DNA of 64,000 nt from Dyella_A sp051962475. GTDB taxonomy: Bacteria; Pseudomonadota; Gammaproteobacteria; Xanthomonadales; Rhodanobacteraceae. Shown here one piece after another: positions 33,416 through 43,011 of the stretch. The stretch covers positions 1 through 64,000 of the forward strand of contig NZ_JBQCCF010000014.1 of assembly GCF_051962475.1 (NCBI RefSeq), in the 5' to 3' direction. The notes below the pieces were generated by a model. That model saw only the letters and a program-made list of their open reading frames with translations, searched no databases and was not told the origin of the DNA. Numbering within the stretch: the stretch's first letter is position 1; each line of letters opens with the position of its first letter. The translations under genes were made by a program, and so were the position numbers.

Positions 33416-36400
33416 TCAGCCTGCGCTCGTCTGCGGACGCAGCGCCTTGAGCCGCCGCTTCTCTTCCCGGCGTGCCTTGCGGGCGGCCTTGCGGATCTTG
33501 CGGTCGTGGTTCCACAGGTAGATCGCGGGTGTGCTCAGCAGCGTGAGCAGCTGCGATACCAGCAGGCCGCCGACGATGGCTATCCCTAATGGCTGGCGCA
33601 TCTCCGAGCCGATGCCGAAGCCGATCGCCAGCGGCAGCGCCGCGCCCATCGCCACCAGAGTGGTCATGGTGATCGGGCGAAAGCGCACCAGCGCGGCCTC
33701 GCGAATCGCCTCAGGCGGGCTCAGTCCGCCCTCGCGCTGGGCCACCAGGGCGAAGTCGACCATCAGGATCGCGTTCTTCTTGACGATGCCGATCAGCATC
33801 AGGATCGCGATGATCGCCATCAGCGAGAGCTGCGTCTGCGTCACCAGCATGGCGAGAAAGGCGCCCATGCCGGCGGCCGGCAGCGTGGAGAGGATCGTCA
33901 GCGGATGGCCGAGGCTCTCGTAGAGAATGCCCAGCACGATGTACATCGCCACGATCGAGGCGAGCAGCAGGATCATGCCGTTGTTCTGCGCCTGCTGCAG
34001 GCGCTGGTTGTTGCCGGTGAATTCCACCCGCACGCCGTCGGGCAGATTCACCGCATACGCGGCCTGGTTCACCAGCGCGATGCCGCGATCCTGGGTGACG
34101 TCCTTGGCCAGGTTGTAGCTGATCGTGGTGGCCTGCATCTGGTTGTGATGGCGGACGCGGGTCGGCGCGATGCTCGGTGCGATCTTCGCCAGCGCCGACA
34201 GCGGCACCATCTTGCCCTGGTCGTTGCGCACGTGGAGGTTGAGCAGGGCGCCGGGGCTCAAGTCCTCGGCTGAGCCGGAGGTGAGGATGACCCGGTACTG
34301 GTTGATGTCCGAATAGATCACCGACACTTGGTTCTGCCCGAACGCGTTGTACAGCGCCGAATCGATCGTGCCCATGCCTACGTGTAGTCGGCCGGCGGCC
34401 TCGCGGTCCACCAGCAGCCGCTGTTCCTTGCCGGTGTGCTCGAACTCGCTGCTGACGTCGCGGAACTCCTTGATGGTGCGCATCTGCCGCACCATCTTCA
34501 GCGTCCACGGCTGCAGGTCTTCGCCGCTGGAGCTGATCAGCTGGAACTCGTACTGGCCGCCGTTGCCGCCGCTGCCACCGCCGCCGAGGAACTGAGCGGC
34601 GCTCACCGAGACCTCCACGTTGGGTAGCGCGTTGTATTGCTTCGACAGTCGGTCGACGACCTCCTTGATGCCTTCCTTGCGCATGCCGGGACCGTTGCCG
34701 CGTGGCTTGAGGTCGACGAACATCTGCGCCGAATTGCCCACCGCGCCACCGAAGCCGTTGCCGCCCAGCATGGTCAGCTGGTCGAGCACCGCCGGATCGC
34801 GCTTCATGATGTCGCTCACTTCGCGCGCCCGTTGCGTCAGCAGGGCTGGCGAGATGTTGGTGTCCGCGCTGACGAACACCTGCAGTTGGCCGGTGTCCTC
34901 GTCGGGCATGAAGGTGCCACCGGCGGTCTTCACCACGGCGAAGCCGAGCACGCCGGTGAGAATCAGCAGCAGCAGCGGCTGCCAGCGCATCAGCCGGCGG
35001 TGATGCATCGCCCAGTCGAGTGCTCGCTCGTAGCGCCGCAGCAAGGCGCGATCGAAGCGCTCCACCGCCGCCTCGATCCGTCCGGGCGGCTTCGGCGGTA
35101 CCGGCTCGTGCTTGAGCAGGCGCCCGCAAAGCGCGGGGGTGAGGGTGAGCGAGACGATCGCCGAGATCACCACTGCGGCGGTCAGCGTCACCGAGAACTC
35201 GCGCAGCAGCATCACCAGCATGTTGTTGCCGAACAGCAGCGGCGCGAACACCGCCACCAGCGACAGAGTGATCGATACCACCGTGAAGCCGATCTCGCGC
35301 ACGCCCTTGAGCGAGGCTTCCAGCGGCGCGTCGCCGTGTTCCATATGGCGCACGATGTTCTCGATCACCACGATCGCGTCGTCCACCACGAAGCCGATGC
35401 ACAGCACCAGCGCCACCAGCGACAGCGTGTTGAGCGTGTAGCCCAGCGCCCACATCGCCACGAACGCGCCGGCCAGCGAGAGCGGCACGCTGAGCATGGC
35501 GATCAAGGTGGGCCGCACGCGGCGCAGGAACACCAGCATCACCAGCGCCACCATCGCGATCGAAATCAGCAGCGCCGTCTCCACCTCGTGCAGCGCCGAT
35601 TTGGTGGTCTGGGTGAGGTCGAACACCGGCGTGATGGTGATGTTCGCCGGCAGCGAGCCGCGCAGCTGTGGCAGCTTGGCGCGGATCGCCTCCACCGTCG
35701 CCACCGCATTGGCTTCCGGTCGCTTGCTGATCTGCAGGCCCACCGTGTCGCTGCCGTTGAACCAAGCGCCCTGGTACTTGTCCTCCTGTCCGCCGTACAC
35801 CTTCGCCACGTCGGACAGGCGCACCGGCGTGCCGTTCTTGCTCGCGATCAGCAGCCGGGCGAATTCCTCCGGCTCATGCAGGGAATCGTTGGCGAACACG
35901 GTGTACTGCGTGCGCCCGTTGCTCAGGATGCCCTGTGGCGAAGTGACGTTGGCGGCGCGCAGCGCGTTGCTGACGTCGGTGGGGGTAAGGTTCTTGGCCG
36001 CCAGCGCGGCGGTGTCCAGCTCGATCCGCACCGCGTGCGGCGTGCCACCGAACACCTGCACCTGGGCCACGCCGGGAATCTGCGCCACCGCGGGTTTGAG
36101 CAAGGTGTCGGCCAAGTCGAACAGTTTGTCCTGGGGCAGCCCGCTGGAGGTCAGCGTGATGAACAGGATCGGGATGGTGGCGGTGTCGAACTTGAAGTAC
36201 TGCGGCGGCACCGGCAGGCCGGGGGGCAGGTCCGGCGCGGCGGCGTTGATCGCCGACTGCACATCGCGCGCGGCCTTGTCGGCGGTGCGGTCGAAGGTGA
36301 AGCGCACCATCACCGAGGCGGAGCCCTCGCTGGCGTTGCCGTACATCTCGTCCACGCCCGGGATGCGCCCCAGGTGCCGTTCCAGTGGCGCCAGCACGGT

Positions 36401-36583
36401 GCTGGCCATGGTTTGTGCGCTCGCGCCGGGCTGCTGCGCCACCACGTAGACACCCGGGAACTCCAGCGAGGGCAGCGCCGCCACGCCCAGCAGCAGGTAG
36501 GCGCAGATGCCGGCCAGCACCAGCCCGGCAGCGAGCAAGGAGGTGCCGACCGGGCGGCGGATCATGGGGGCAAAGATATTCAT
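33416..36583 (-). CDS. RND-family efflux permease (AcrB/MdtBC-type)
   Basis: A 1055-residue inner-membrane pump subunit with 12 helices and two large periplasmic loops. HAE1-type signatures are the N-terminus MNIFAPMIRRPVGTSLL, the proton-relay helix around LCIGFVVDDAIVVIENIVRHM with the paired aspartates, and the late motif GIVKKNAILMVDFAL. Closest in style to MdtB/MdtC and to xanthomonad multidrug pumps. The start at 36583 is chosen since the family begins MN(I/L)xxPFIxRPV; upstream codons are not conserved. No adaptor or outer-membrane channel gene lies on either side within the window. Confidence 0.93.
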   Translation of the reverse strand: MNIFAPMIRRPVGTSLLAAGLVLAGICAYLLLGVAALPSLEFPGVYVVAQQPGASAQTMASTVLAPLERHLGRIPGVDEMYGNASEGSASVMVRFTFDRTADKAARDVQSAINAAAPDLPPGLPVPPQYFKFDTATIPILFITLTSSGLPQDKLFDLADTLLKPAVAQIPGVAQVQVFGGTPHAVRIELDTAALAAKNLTPTDVSNALRAANVTSPQGILSNGRTQYTVFANDSLHEPEEFARLLIASKNGTPVRLSDVAKVYGGQEDKYQGAWFNGSDTVGLQISKRPEANAVATVEAIRAKLPQLRGSLPANITITPVFDLTQTTKSALHEVETALLISIAMVALVMLVFLRRVRPTLIAMLSVPLSLAGAFVAMWALGYTLNTLSLVALVLCIGFVVDDAIVVIENIVRHMEHGDAPLEASLKGVREIGFTVVSITLSLVAVFAPLLFGNNMLVMLLREFSVTLTAAVVISAIVSLTLTPALCGRLLKHEPVPPKPPGRIEAAVERFDRALLRRYERALDWAMHHRRLMRWQPLLLLILTGVLGFAVVKTAGGTFMPDEDTGQLQVFVSADTNISPALLTQRAREVSDIMKRDPAVLDQLTMLGGNGFGGAVGNSAQMFVDLKPRGNGPGMRKEGIKEVVDRLSKQYNALPNVEVSVSAAQFLGGGGSGGNGGQYEFQLISSSGEDLQPWTLKMVRQMRTIKEFRDVSSEFEHTGKEQRLLVDREAAGRLHVGMGTIDSALYNAFGQNQVSVIYSDINQYRVILTSGSAEDLSPGALLNLHVRNDQGKMVPLSALAKIAPSIAPTRVRHHNQMQATTISYNLAKDVTQDRGIALVNQAAYAVNLPDGVRVEFTGNNQRLQQAQNNGMILLLASIVAMYIVLGILYESLGHPLTILSTLPAAGMGAFLAMLVTQTQLSLMAIIAILMLIGIVKKNAILMVDFALVAQREGGLSPPEAIREAALVRFRPITMTTLVAMGAALPLAIGFGIGSEMRQPLGIAIVGGLLVSQLLTLLSTPAIYLWNHDRKIRKAARKARREEKRRLKALRPQTSAG

Positions 36584-36894
36584 GGCGCTTCCGTGGGCCG
36601 CGGGCGGTGCGACCGAGCTGCGCATGATCGCGCAGGCCTCTCGGACAGGGCCCGGGCCGCAGGGTTCAGAGTGACGGACATGCGCGCTTTATGCCCGCTG
36701 TCCCCGCACAGTGTATGTGCCTGAAGTCCCCACCGTGTCGAAAGGCAGGGGCCGTCGTGGCCGCACACGGCCGAGGCCGGCGGCCGCGCCGCCGACCATC
36801 GGGCCCGGGCCCTTCGACTTCGCCGCTGGGCGGCGACGCTCAGGGCGGCCGGATCAGGGGCTCCCGCCTGATCGCCCCGAGCGCATGGGTCGCC

Positions 36895-38760
36895 TCAGGA
36901 GCGCGGACGGTAACGCAGGGTGAGATACCAGCTGCGGCCGGGCTGGTTGAAGTAGTAGACCGTCTCGTAGTGCCGGTCGAAGGCATTGGCCAGTCGTCCC
37001 TGCAGCTCCCACCCGGGCGCGAAGGCATAGCTGGCGCGCAGGTCGGCGGTGGCATAACCGCCCAGCCGCTGGGTGTTGGCGATGTTGTCGTAACGCGCGC
37101 CGGCCACGTTCCAGGTCGCGCCCACGCTGAAGTCGCCGAAGCGGCGGTCCAGATCGACCCGCGCAGTGCGCTCCGGTCGCCGCGGCAGCCAGTGGCCGTC
37201 GTTCGGACCGCCGTCGTCGTTGCGCGGCTGCTGCCAGGTCAGATAGCCCTGCCAGCGCCAGCCGGCCAGGGTGGCTCCCAGCTGGCCCTCGATGCCGCGG
37301 ATACGCGCGCGGCTGATGTTCAGCGGAAAGTAGTTGCTGTCCAGCGCGATCAGCTGGCTGATCCGGGTCTGGAAGGCGTTCAACGCCCAGTTCCAGCCGT
37401 CGCCCTGCTGGGTCACCCCCAGCTCGGCGCTGCGCGAGGTTTCCGGCTTGAGGTCCGGGTTGCCGCTGCCGTAGGGGTAGTACAGATCGTTGAACGTGGG
37501 CGCGTGGAAGGCGCTGCCGTAGCTGGCCGACAGTCGCAGCCCGTGATCGAGCCGGTAACCCCAGGCGGCGGCGCCGGTGTCGTGGCTGCCGAACTGGCCG
37601 TTGTGATCGTGACGCGCGGACACCTGCAGCTCGTTGCGGCCGAACGTGCCCTGGTACTGGGCAAACACGCCGGTGTCCTGGCGGGTGCTAGCGAGGTAGC
37701 CGGTATCGCTGGACAGATGCTCCTGTTGATAGTCGGCGCCCAGCGTGAGCAGCTGGTTGTCGGCCATGCTGAAGTCGTTCTGCCACGAGGCCTGGTTGCG
37801 GCGCGAATCGGAGTAGCGCAGGTAGACGCCATCGTTGTACGTGGTGGCCTTGTCCAGGTTCTGCCCGGCGCCGAGGGTCACCTGCCAGAACGACAGCGGC
37901 CGGAATGTGAGGCGCATGCCCGCCACCTGCTGCACGTTGAGCGCCTGGTTGCCGTAGGGCGCGCCATCGAACTCCACATAGTTGCGGCTGCGCAGCCAGG
38001 TGCCGGCCAGCTCGGTGCCGTCGTCCCAGCGGTAGCCGGCGTTGGCCAGCGCGTTGTAGTTGCGGAACGCATCCTTGTCCGGCTCGTTGGCGAAGCAGCC
38101 AGCGAACACCGTGCCTGCGCCGTCGCGGCAGGCGTTGATGCCGCGGGTGTACTGGCCGCCCAGGCTGAGGTTGTACCAAGCGTGCCGGTCGCCGCCGGAC
38201 AGGCCGACCTGCCCGCCGACGGTGCCACGGCTGCCGGTGGTCAGGCTGAGCGACGGCGCGATACCGCCATCGAGGTGGCCATGGCGGGTGAATACCTGGA
38301 TCACACCGCCGATCGCGTCGGCGCCGTACAGGCTCGAGCGCGGCCCACGCACCACCTCGATTCGCTCGATCTGCTCCACCGGGATCTGCTCGAACGCGGC
38401 CAGCCCCGCGCTCACTGTGCCCACGCGCACGCCGTCGACCAGCAGCAGCGTGTGCGAGGAGTTGGTGCCGCGCAGGAACAGCGAAGTCTGTTCGCCCATG
38501 CCACCGGACTGCGCGAAGGTGACGCCGGGCAGGCCGGTCAGCACGTCCATCAGCGAGGTCGGCTGCAGCCGCTCGATGTCCGCCCGCGTGATCACGCTCA
38601 CCGACGACAAGGCATCGTCCACTGTGATCGCCGTGCGTGTGGCGGTGACGATCACCGGATCGATCGCCGTGCCGTCGGCCTGCTGTGCCTGCGCACCTTG
38701 CGTGGCGGCAGCAAAGAGCGCGACGGCTACAGCCGTTGCCACGAGATTCCTGTTCATCAT
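36895..38760 (-). CDS. btuB: TonB-dependent cobalamin receptor, BtuB-like
   Basis: A 621-residue outer-membrane transporter. The signal peptide (ending GAQAQ) is followed by the TonB box DPVIVTATRT, the plug domain (LMDVLTGLPGVTF, FLRGTNSSHTLLLVDGVRV, IEVVRGPRSSLYGADAIGG) and a 22-strand barrel finishing with a strand ending in LTLRYRPRS. The plug motifs and overall length fit BtuB. The assignment is strengthened by a cobalamin riboswitch in the 5' leader, which would shut the gene off when B12 is abundant. AAGGAA at about six bases favours the ATG at 38760. Confidence 0.93.
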   Translation of the reverse strand: MMNRNLVATAVAVALFAAATQGAQAQQADGTAIDPVIVTATRTAITVDDALSSVSVITRADIERLQPTSLMDVLTGLPGVTFAQSGGMGEQTSLFLRGTNSSHTLLLVDGVRVGTVSAGLAAFEQIPVEQIERIEVVRGPRSSLYGADAIGGVIQVFTRHGHLDGGIAPSLSLTTGSRGTVGGQVGLSGGDRHAWYNLSLGGQYTRGINACRDGAGTVFAGCFANEPDKDAFRNYNALANAGYRWDDGTELAGTWLRSRNYVEFDGAPYGNQALNVQQVAGMRLTFRPLSFWQVTLGAGQNLDKATTYNDGVYLRYSDSRRNQASWQNDFSMADNQLLTLGADYQQEHLSSDTGYLASTRQDTGVFAQYQGTFGRNELQVSARHDHNGQFGSHDTGAAAWGYRLDHGLRLSASYGSAFHAPTFNDLYYPYGSGNPDLKPETSRSAELGVTQQGDGWNWALNAFQTRISQLIALDSNYFPLNISRARIRGIEGQLGATLAGWRWQGYLTWQQPRNDDGGPNDGHWLPRRPERTARVDLDRRFGDFSVGATWNVAGARYDNIANTQRLGGYATADLRASYAFAPGWELQGRLANAFDRHYETVYYFNQPGRSWYLTLRYRPRS

Positions 38761-38899
38761 GCGATTTCCTTCGCCGTGCACCCGCGCGCGGCTCAACAAG
38801 GGATGAGCTGGCAGGACATCGGGGGAACGCACGGAGACAGACGCACGGCGTGGCCGCGATCCGTACCGCAGCCTCGCCCACCGCGAGCCGCCAGGACAG

Positions 38900-39080
38900 T
38901 CGAATCGGGCCGGTCTCCGGGCTTGCGAGCGACATGCGGGGAGCCGCATGTTCCGGACCACGCCTTCCCATGCCTAGGCACAGTGGCTCGTGTGGCCCGG
39001 CGATTCACTCGCCTACCGTTGCGGGGGCAGCGCCGGACTGGTTGCGCGCGAACGCGCGACGCACCGGCTTCCCGTTTAAC
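38900..39080 (-). promoter_or_regulatory. Cobalamin (adenosylcobalamin) riboswitch
   Basis: Read on the minus strand, the leader shows the conserved blocks of a cobalamin riboswitch in order: GGGAAGCCGGTGCG at the 5' end (39075-39062), GCTGCCCCCGCAACGGTAGG (39031-39012), GCCACTGTGCC and GGCATGGGAAGGCG (38987-38960), and the B12 box AGCCCGGAGACCGGCC (38923-38908). It sits 140 nt before btuB and would control its translation or transcription on binding B12. Confidence 0.93.
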
Positions 39081-39081
39081 T

Positions 39082-39099
39082 CCATACATATATGTATGG
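39082..39099. promoter_or_regulatory. Perfect 18-bp palindrome upstream of the cobalamin riboswitch
   Basis: CCATACATA is followed directly by TATGTATGG, a perfect dyad with no spacer. It lies just upstream of the 5' edge of the btuB riboswitch, where the btuB promoter should be, and contains TATATG-like -10 sequences. Possibly an operator for a second regulator of btuB or of the divergent receptor gene; no binding protein can be named. Confidence 0.5.
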
Positions 39100-39496
39100 G
39101 AGCACCCAAACGAACAAACACTATATATAGCGAAACAGGGAATTTCAAACTTTGACTTCCAAGCATTCTCTGGTTCCGAGGAGCCCAGAAATAGAGGTCA
39201 GGAATGGCGGCCGCGCTCGTCTAGGAACCGGCGCGATGGGCCTTTCCGCAGGAATTTGCTGAATGCTAAGAAAAAGTTGACTCTCCGTTAGATCAGACGT
39301 TAACGTTCAGAAGCAGGACGCCCTTTGGTGCCATGGCAGCGTCGCAGTTGCGGCCGCCTTAAGGTCTCCAGCAGGAGTCGCAGAGTTTCGGAGTTCGGGA
39401 GATGCTCCGAAGCGACATCGACGTAGACAGGGCTAGCCGCCCGAACCGCATTTGATGAGTTTTGAGCCCTTCAGGGCCCACTTGGGGAGATAAGCT
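39100..39496. other. 397-nt leader region of the Oar-like receptor; candidate promoter only
   Basis: No gene is seen. The stretch is AT-richer than the rest of the window. AAGTTGACT places a -35-like TTGACT at 39277-39282, with a weak TTAACG about 17 bases on. The downstream 190 nt form an untranslated leader that includes an inverted segment near AGCCCTTCAGGGCCC (39467-39481) just before GGGGAGATAAGCT and the ATG. Confidence 0.4.
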
Positions 39497-42400
39497 ATGA
39501 GCAAGAGTCGTTACACGCGCGGGGTGCAGCCTCGTCGCAATGCGCTGGTGATCGCACTGGCCGTTGGGCTGGCCGGCGTCGCCGGCGTCGCCAGCGCACA
39601 GAGCACCACCGGCACCATCTTCGGTCAGGCTGCAGCGGGCGAGACCGTTACCGTCACCTCGGCCTCGACGGGTGTGTCGCGCGATGTCCAAGTGGACAGC
39701 AGCGGCCGTTACAGCGTTGCCAGCCTCCCTGTCGGCACCTACTCGGTAAGCGTGAAGAAGGAAGGTGCCGTCGTCGGCACGCGCGACAACGTCACAGTCT
39801 CGCCGGGCGCGGGTAGCGCCGTTAACTTCGCGGTTGACACCACCAATCTCTCGGCGGTGACTGTAACCGGCAACGCCCTTCCTTCCATCGACGTCAGTAG
39901 TGTCAACTCCAGCACCGTGATCACGGCGGCGGATCTGCAGCGGCTGCCGGTGACCCGCAGCGCTGAATCGATCGCCCTGCTTGCTCCGGGCACCGTCCAG
40001 GGCAGCAGCTACTTCGCCAATGCGGTGTCGTTCGGCGGCTCGAGCGTGTCCGAGAACGCCTACTACGTGAATGGCTTCAACACCGGCGAGCCGTACCGCA
40101 ACATCGGCGGCTTCCAGCTGCCGTATGGCGCGATCGAGCAGCAGGAAACCCTGACCGGCGGCTACAGCGCCAAATACGGTCGTTCCGACGGCGGCGTGAT
40201 CAACCAGATCGGCAAGCGCGGCACCAACGAGTGGCACTTCGGCGGGCAGGTGGTCTGGGAGCCGAAGTTCCTGGAAGGCACCCCGAAGAACAACGTCTAT
40301 GGCAATCCGGCCGTTCCCAGCCCGATCGCCAACCCGAACAGCATCGATGGGCTGACGCATTACGAACTGGAAGACCCAAGCAAGGTGGGCAAGCTGTACC
40401 AGTACCGCAACGACAACAAGCAGTGGGAAACCGTCTATTCGGCGTACGTGGGTGGTCCGCTGATCAAGGACAAGCTGTTCCTGTTCTTGGCCGGCGAGCA
40501 GACCAAGACCAATTCCACCGACGTCCAGAACGTCGACCTGGGCCGCGTGCAGTACAACAACGACAAGAGCTCGAAGTTCTACGGCAAGTTGGACTGGAAC
40601 ATCACCGACAACAACGTCCTCGAACTGACGATGTTGAAGAACAAGCAGTATGCCAACGGCTTCGCGCCGGGTCAGACGTACAACTTCGACTACGACACGC
40701 TGCAGACGGGTGCCTTCGTTGCTCCGAACGATACCCGCAAGGACGACGGCAATTTCTACATCGGTCACTTCACCAGCTACCTGACCGACAACGCCACGCT
40801 GAGCATTCTGTACGGCAAGGCGAATTTCGACACGCCGACGCAGTACGGCAACCAGTGCCCGTATCCGTTCATCTCGCAGGCATACAACGAGAACCCGGCG
40901 TACACGGGCGGTCAGACCATCCGGAATTGCCAGACGAATACCAGCTGGTATTCGGATGCGGCGAAGCTCTCGACCCACGGCCTGCGTGTCGACTTCGACT
41001 ACCGCCTGGGCGATCACGGCCTGTCGGTCGGTATCGACAACATGAGCTACAGCGCCAAGAACCAGGGCCCGAACCAGCAGAATCCGTTCAACCCGAGCGT
41101 CAACTACTACTGGCGCTACTACCCGACCTACGTTCAGAAGCGCGAGATTGGTTGGCAGACCAACATGACCACCGACCAGAAGGCGTGGTACGTGCAGGAT
41201 GCCTGGCAGGTCACCTCGAACGTTCTGTTGAACGTTGGCGTGCGTAACGACCACTTCATCAACTACAACGACGTCGGCAAGGCGTTCGTCGACCTGAAGA
41301 ACCAGTGGGAGCCGCGTATCGGTGTCAGCTGGGACGTGAATGGCGACTCCACGTTCAAGGTCTACGGCAATGTCGGCCGCTACTACCTCGCGCTGCCGCA
41401 GAACGCCGCTGAGCGCGCTGCCAACCGTTCGACCTACATCCGCACCTACTACAACTACACCGGTATCGACGAAAACGGCATCCCGACTGGGCTGACCTTT
41501 ATCAAGCAGAATTCGCCTGACGGTGAATTCGGTCTGCCGAAAGATCCTCAGGAAGTTACCGCGCGTAATCTGAAACCGGAATACCTGGACGAGTTCATCG
41601 CGGGCTTCGACAAGCAGCTCAACGAGAATTGGACCTATGGTGCGAAGGCGATCTGGCGTGACCTGAAGGTCGCCATCGATGACGAATGTTCTCCTGACGC
41701 CATCGAGACGAAGATGCAAAAACTGGGTCTCATCACCACGACGGACATTGGCGACGAGAACTCCGGTTATTACAACTCGCTGTATGGCCCATCGTCCTGC
41801 CGCCTGTTCAACCCGGGTCGCACCAATATTTTCCTGGTGCGAGCCGACGCCGGCAGTGGCAAGACCGACCAGCTAGTAAGCATGAACAACGCGGACTTCG
41901 GCTTTAATCAGGGCGTGAAGCGCAAGGTCGGTTCGGTGAACCTGTACCTGGAGCATCCGTTCGACGGCAAGTGGCAGGCACGCATCGATTACACCTGGAG
42001 TCGCGGCTTCGGTAACACCGAGGGTCAGGTGCGTTCGGACTTCGGCCAAGGTGACGTCTCCAAGACCGAAGACTGGGACAACGCCGCGTTGATGGACGGC
42101 CAGTACGGCGATCTGCAGAACGTTCACAAGCACCAGATCCGCCTCCGCGGTGCCTACCAGATCACCCCGGAGTGGCTGGTGTCCGGTACCCTGCTAGCGC
42201 AGTCCGGCCAGCCGAAGTCGTGCCTCGGTTACTACGGCCCGTACGGCGTGGATGATCCGGCGGGTTATAACGGCGGCGGCAGCGGCAACTACCACTGGTG
42301 TGCCGGTAAGCGCGTGCCGCCGGGCACCGTCGGTTTCACGCCGTGGACCAAGCCTCTCAACCTGGGCATCCACTACACCCCGGCCTTCGCCGACCACAAG

Positions 42401-42607
42401 CTGGGCTTCCATCTGGACATCTTCAACGTGTTCAACGAGCAGAAGCCCGTCCAGACGGATCCGGTGTTCGCCAACGCCTACAACGGTGGTCAGGATGCCA
42501 ACGGCAACCCGGCACCGGACACGATCTACATCAACAACAGCTACCACCAGGCGCTTTTCTATGAGACCCCGCGCACGGTGCGACTGTCGGTGACCTACGA
42601 CTACTGA
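39497..42607 (+). CDS. Oar-like TonB-dependent outer-membrane receptor with CarboxypepD_reg domain
   Basis: A 1036-residue outer-membrane protein. After a twin-basic signal peptide (GVAGVASAQS) a beta-sandwich domain (GTIFGQAAAGETVTVTS, SSGRYSVASLPVGTYSVSVK; about residues 40-115) precedes the plug (SSTVITAADLQRLPVTRS, then GAIEQQETLTGGYSAKYGRS) and a long barrel ending in TVRLSVTYDY. This is the Oar/TonB receptor subgroup expanded in Xanthomonadales, usually tied to peptide or carbohydrate uptake. GGGGAGA lies at suitable distance from the ATG. It is followed by a clear terminator. The substrate is unknown. Confidence 0.9.
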   Translation: MSKSRYTRGVQPRRNALVIALAVGLAGVAGVASAQSTTGTIFGQAAAGETVTVTSASTGVSRDVQVDSSGRYSVASLPVGTYSVSVKKEGAVVGTRDNVTVSPGAGSAVNFAVDTTNLSAVTVTGNALPSIDVSSVNSSTVITAADLQRLPVTRSAESIALLAPGTVQGSSYFANAVSFGGSSVSENAYYVNGFNTGEPYRNIGGFQLPYGAIEQQETLTGGYSAKYGRSDGGVINQIGKRGTNEWHFGGQVVWEPKFLEGTPKNNVYGNPAVPSPIANPNSIDGLTHYELEDPSKVGKLYQYRNDNKQWETVYSAYVGGPLIKDKLFLFLAGEQTKTNSTDVQNVDLGRVQYNNDKSSKFYGKLDWNITDNNVLELTMLKNKQYANGFAPGQTYNFDYDTLQTGAFVAPNDTRKDDGNFYIGHFTSYLTDNATLSILYGKANFDTPTQYGNQCPYPFISQAYNENPAYTGGQTIRNCQTNTSWYSDAAKLSTHGLRVDFDYRLGDHGLSVGIDNMSYSAKNQGPNQQNPFNPSVNYYWRYYPTYVQKREIGWQTNMTTDQKAWYVQDAWQVTSNVLLNVGVRNDHFINYNDVGKAFVDLKNQWEPRIGVSWDVNGDSTFKVYGNVGRYYLALPQNAAERAANRSTYIRTYYNYTGIDENGIPTGLTFIKQNSPDGEFGLPKDPQEVTARNLKPEYLDEFIAGFDKQLNENWTYGAKAIWRDLKVAIDDECSPDAIETKMQKLGLITTTDIGDENSGYYNSLYGPSSCRLFNPGRTNIFLVRADAGSGKTDQLVSMNNADFGFNQGVKRKVGSVNLYLEHPFDGKWQARIDYTWSRGFGNTEGQVRSDFGQGDVSKTEDWDNAALMDGQYGDLQNVHKHQIRLRGAYQITPEWLVSGTLLAQSGQPKSCLGYYGPYGVDDPAGYNGGGSGNYHWCAGKRVPPGTVGFTPWTKPLNLGIHYTPAFADHKLGFHLDIFNVFNEQKPVQTDPVFANAYNGGQDANGNPAPDTIYINNSYHQALFYETPRTVRLSVTYDY

Positions 42608-42632
42608 TTAATCGTCAAAGGGAATCATGAAG

Positions 42633-42662
42633 CCACCGGCCGGAAGGCCGGTGGTTTTTTTT
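42633..42662 (+). terminator. Rho-independent terminator after the Oar-like receptor
   Basis: CCACCGGCC (42633-42641) pairs with GGCCGGTGG (42646-42654) around GGAA, followed by eight T residues. It lies 25 nt after the stop codon. Confidence 0.95.
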
Positions 42663-43011
42663 GGCTTACCACGGCAACTGGTCGGCGCTGAGGCTAGGGG
42701 TAGCTTGATCCCGGCAGTACCCCGGCCTCGTTCGCGGTTACGAGCGCATGGTGAAACGCTACCTCGGGGGATGGATCACCTGGCAGGGCGCAGTGGTGAG
42801 GCCGCCTGCGGGCGGCGGTAATCCTGTACGTAAACGTACTCCAGAGAAATACAACATTCATTCCCGCTTCTTGAGGCGCGAAATCACGTTGCGCGTCTGC
42901 GCTCGAATGGAGCGCAATACCCGTCGATCTGAAGTGTGTCGTTTACCAGGATTTAAAGCGGCAGAGCACGATCGATCGCTCCGACGCGAAGCGCCGGCGG
43001 TAGAACGCCCA
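42663..43011. other. Gene-free gap between convergent genes
   Basis: Between the terminator and the stop of the sulfotransferase gene I find no open frame with a protein-like product or ribosome binding site, and no tRNA-like structure. The sequence is mixed in composition and less GC-biased than its neighbours. Confidence 0.45.

Noticed and set aside
42663..43011. tRNA or small RNA gene in the gap between convergent genes
   Set aside because: No cloverleaf, T-loop motif or promoter-terminator pair could be found by eye.
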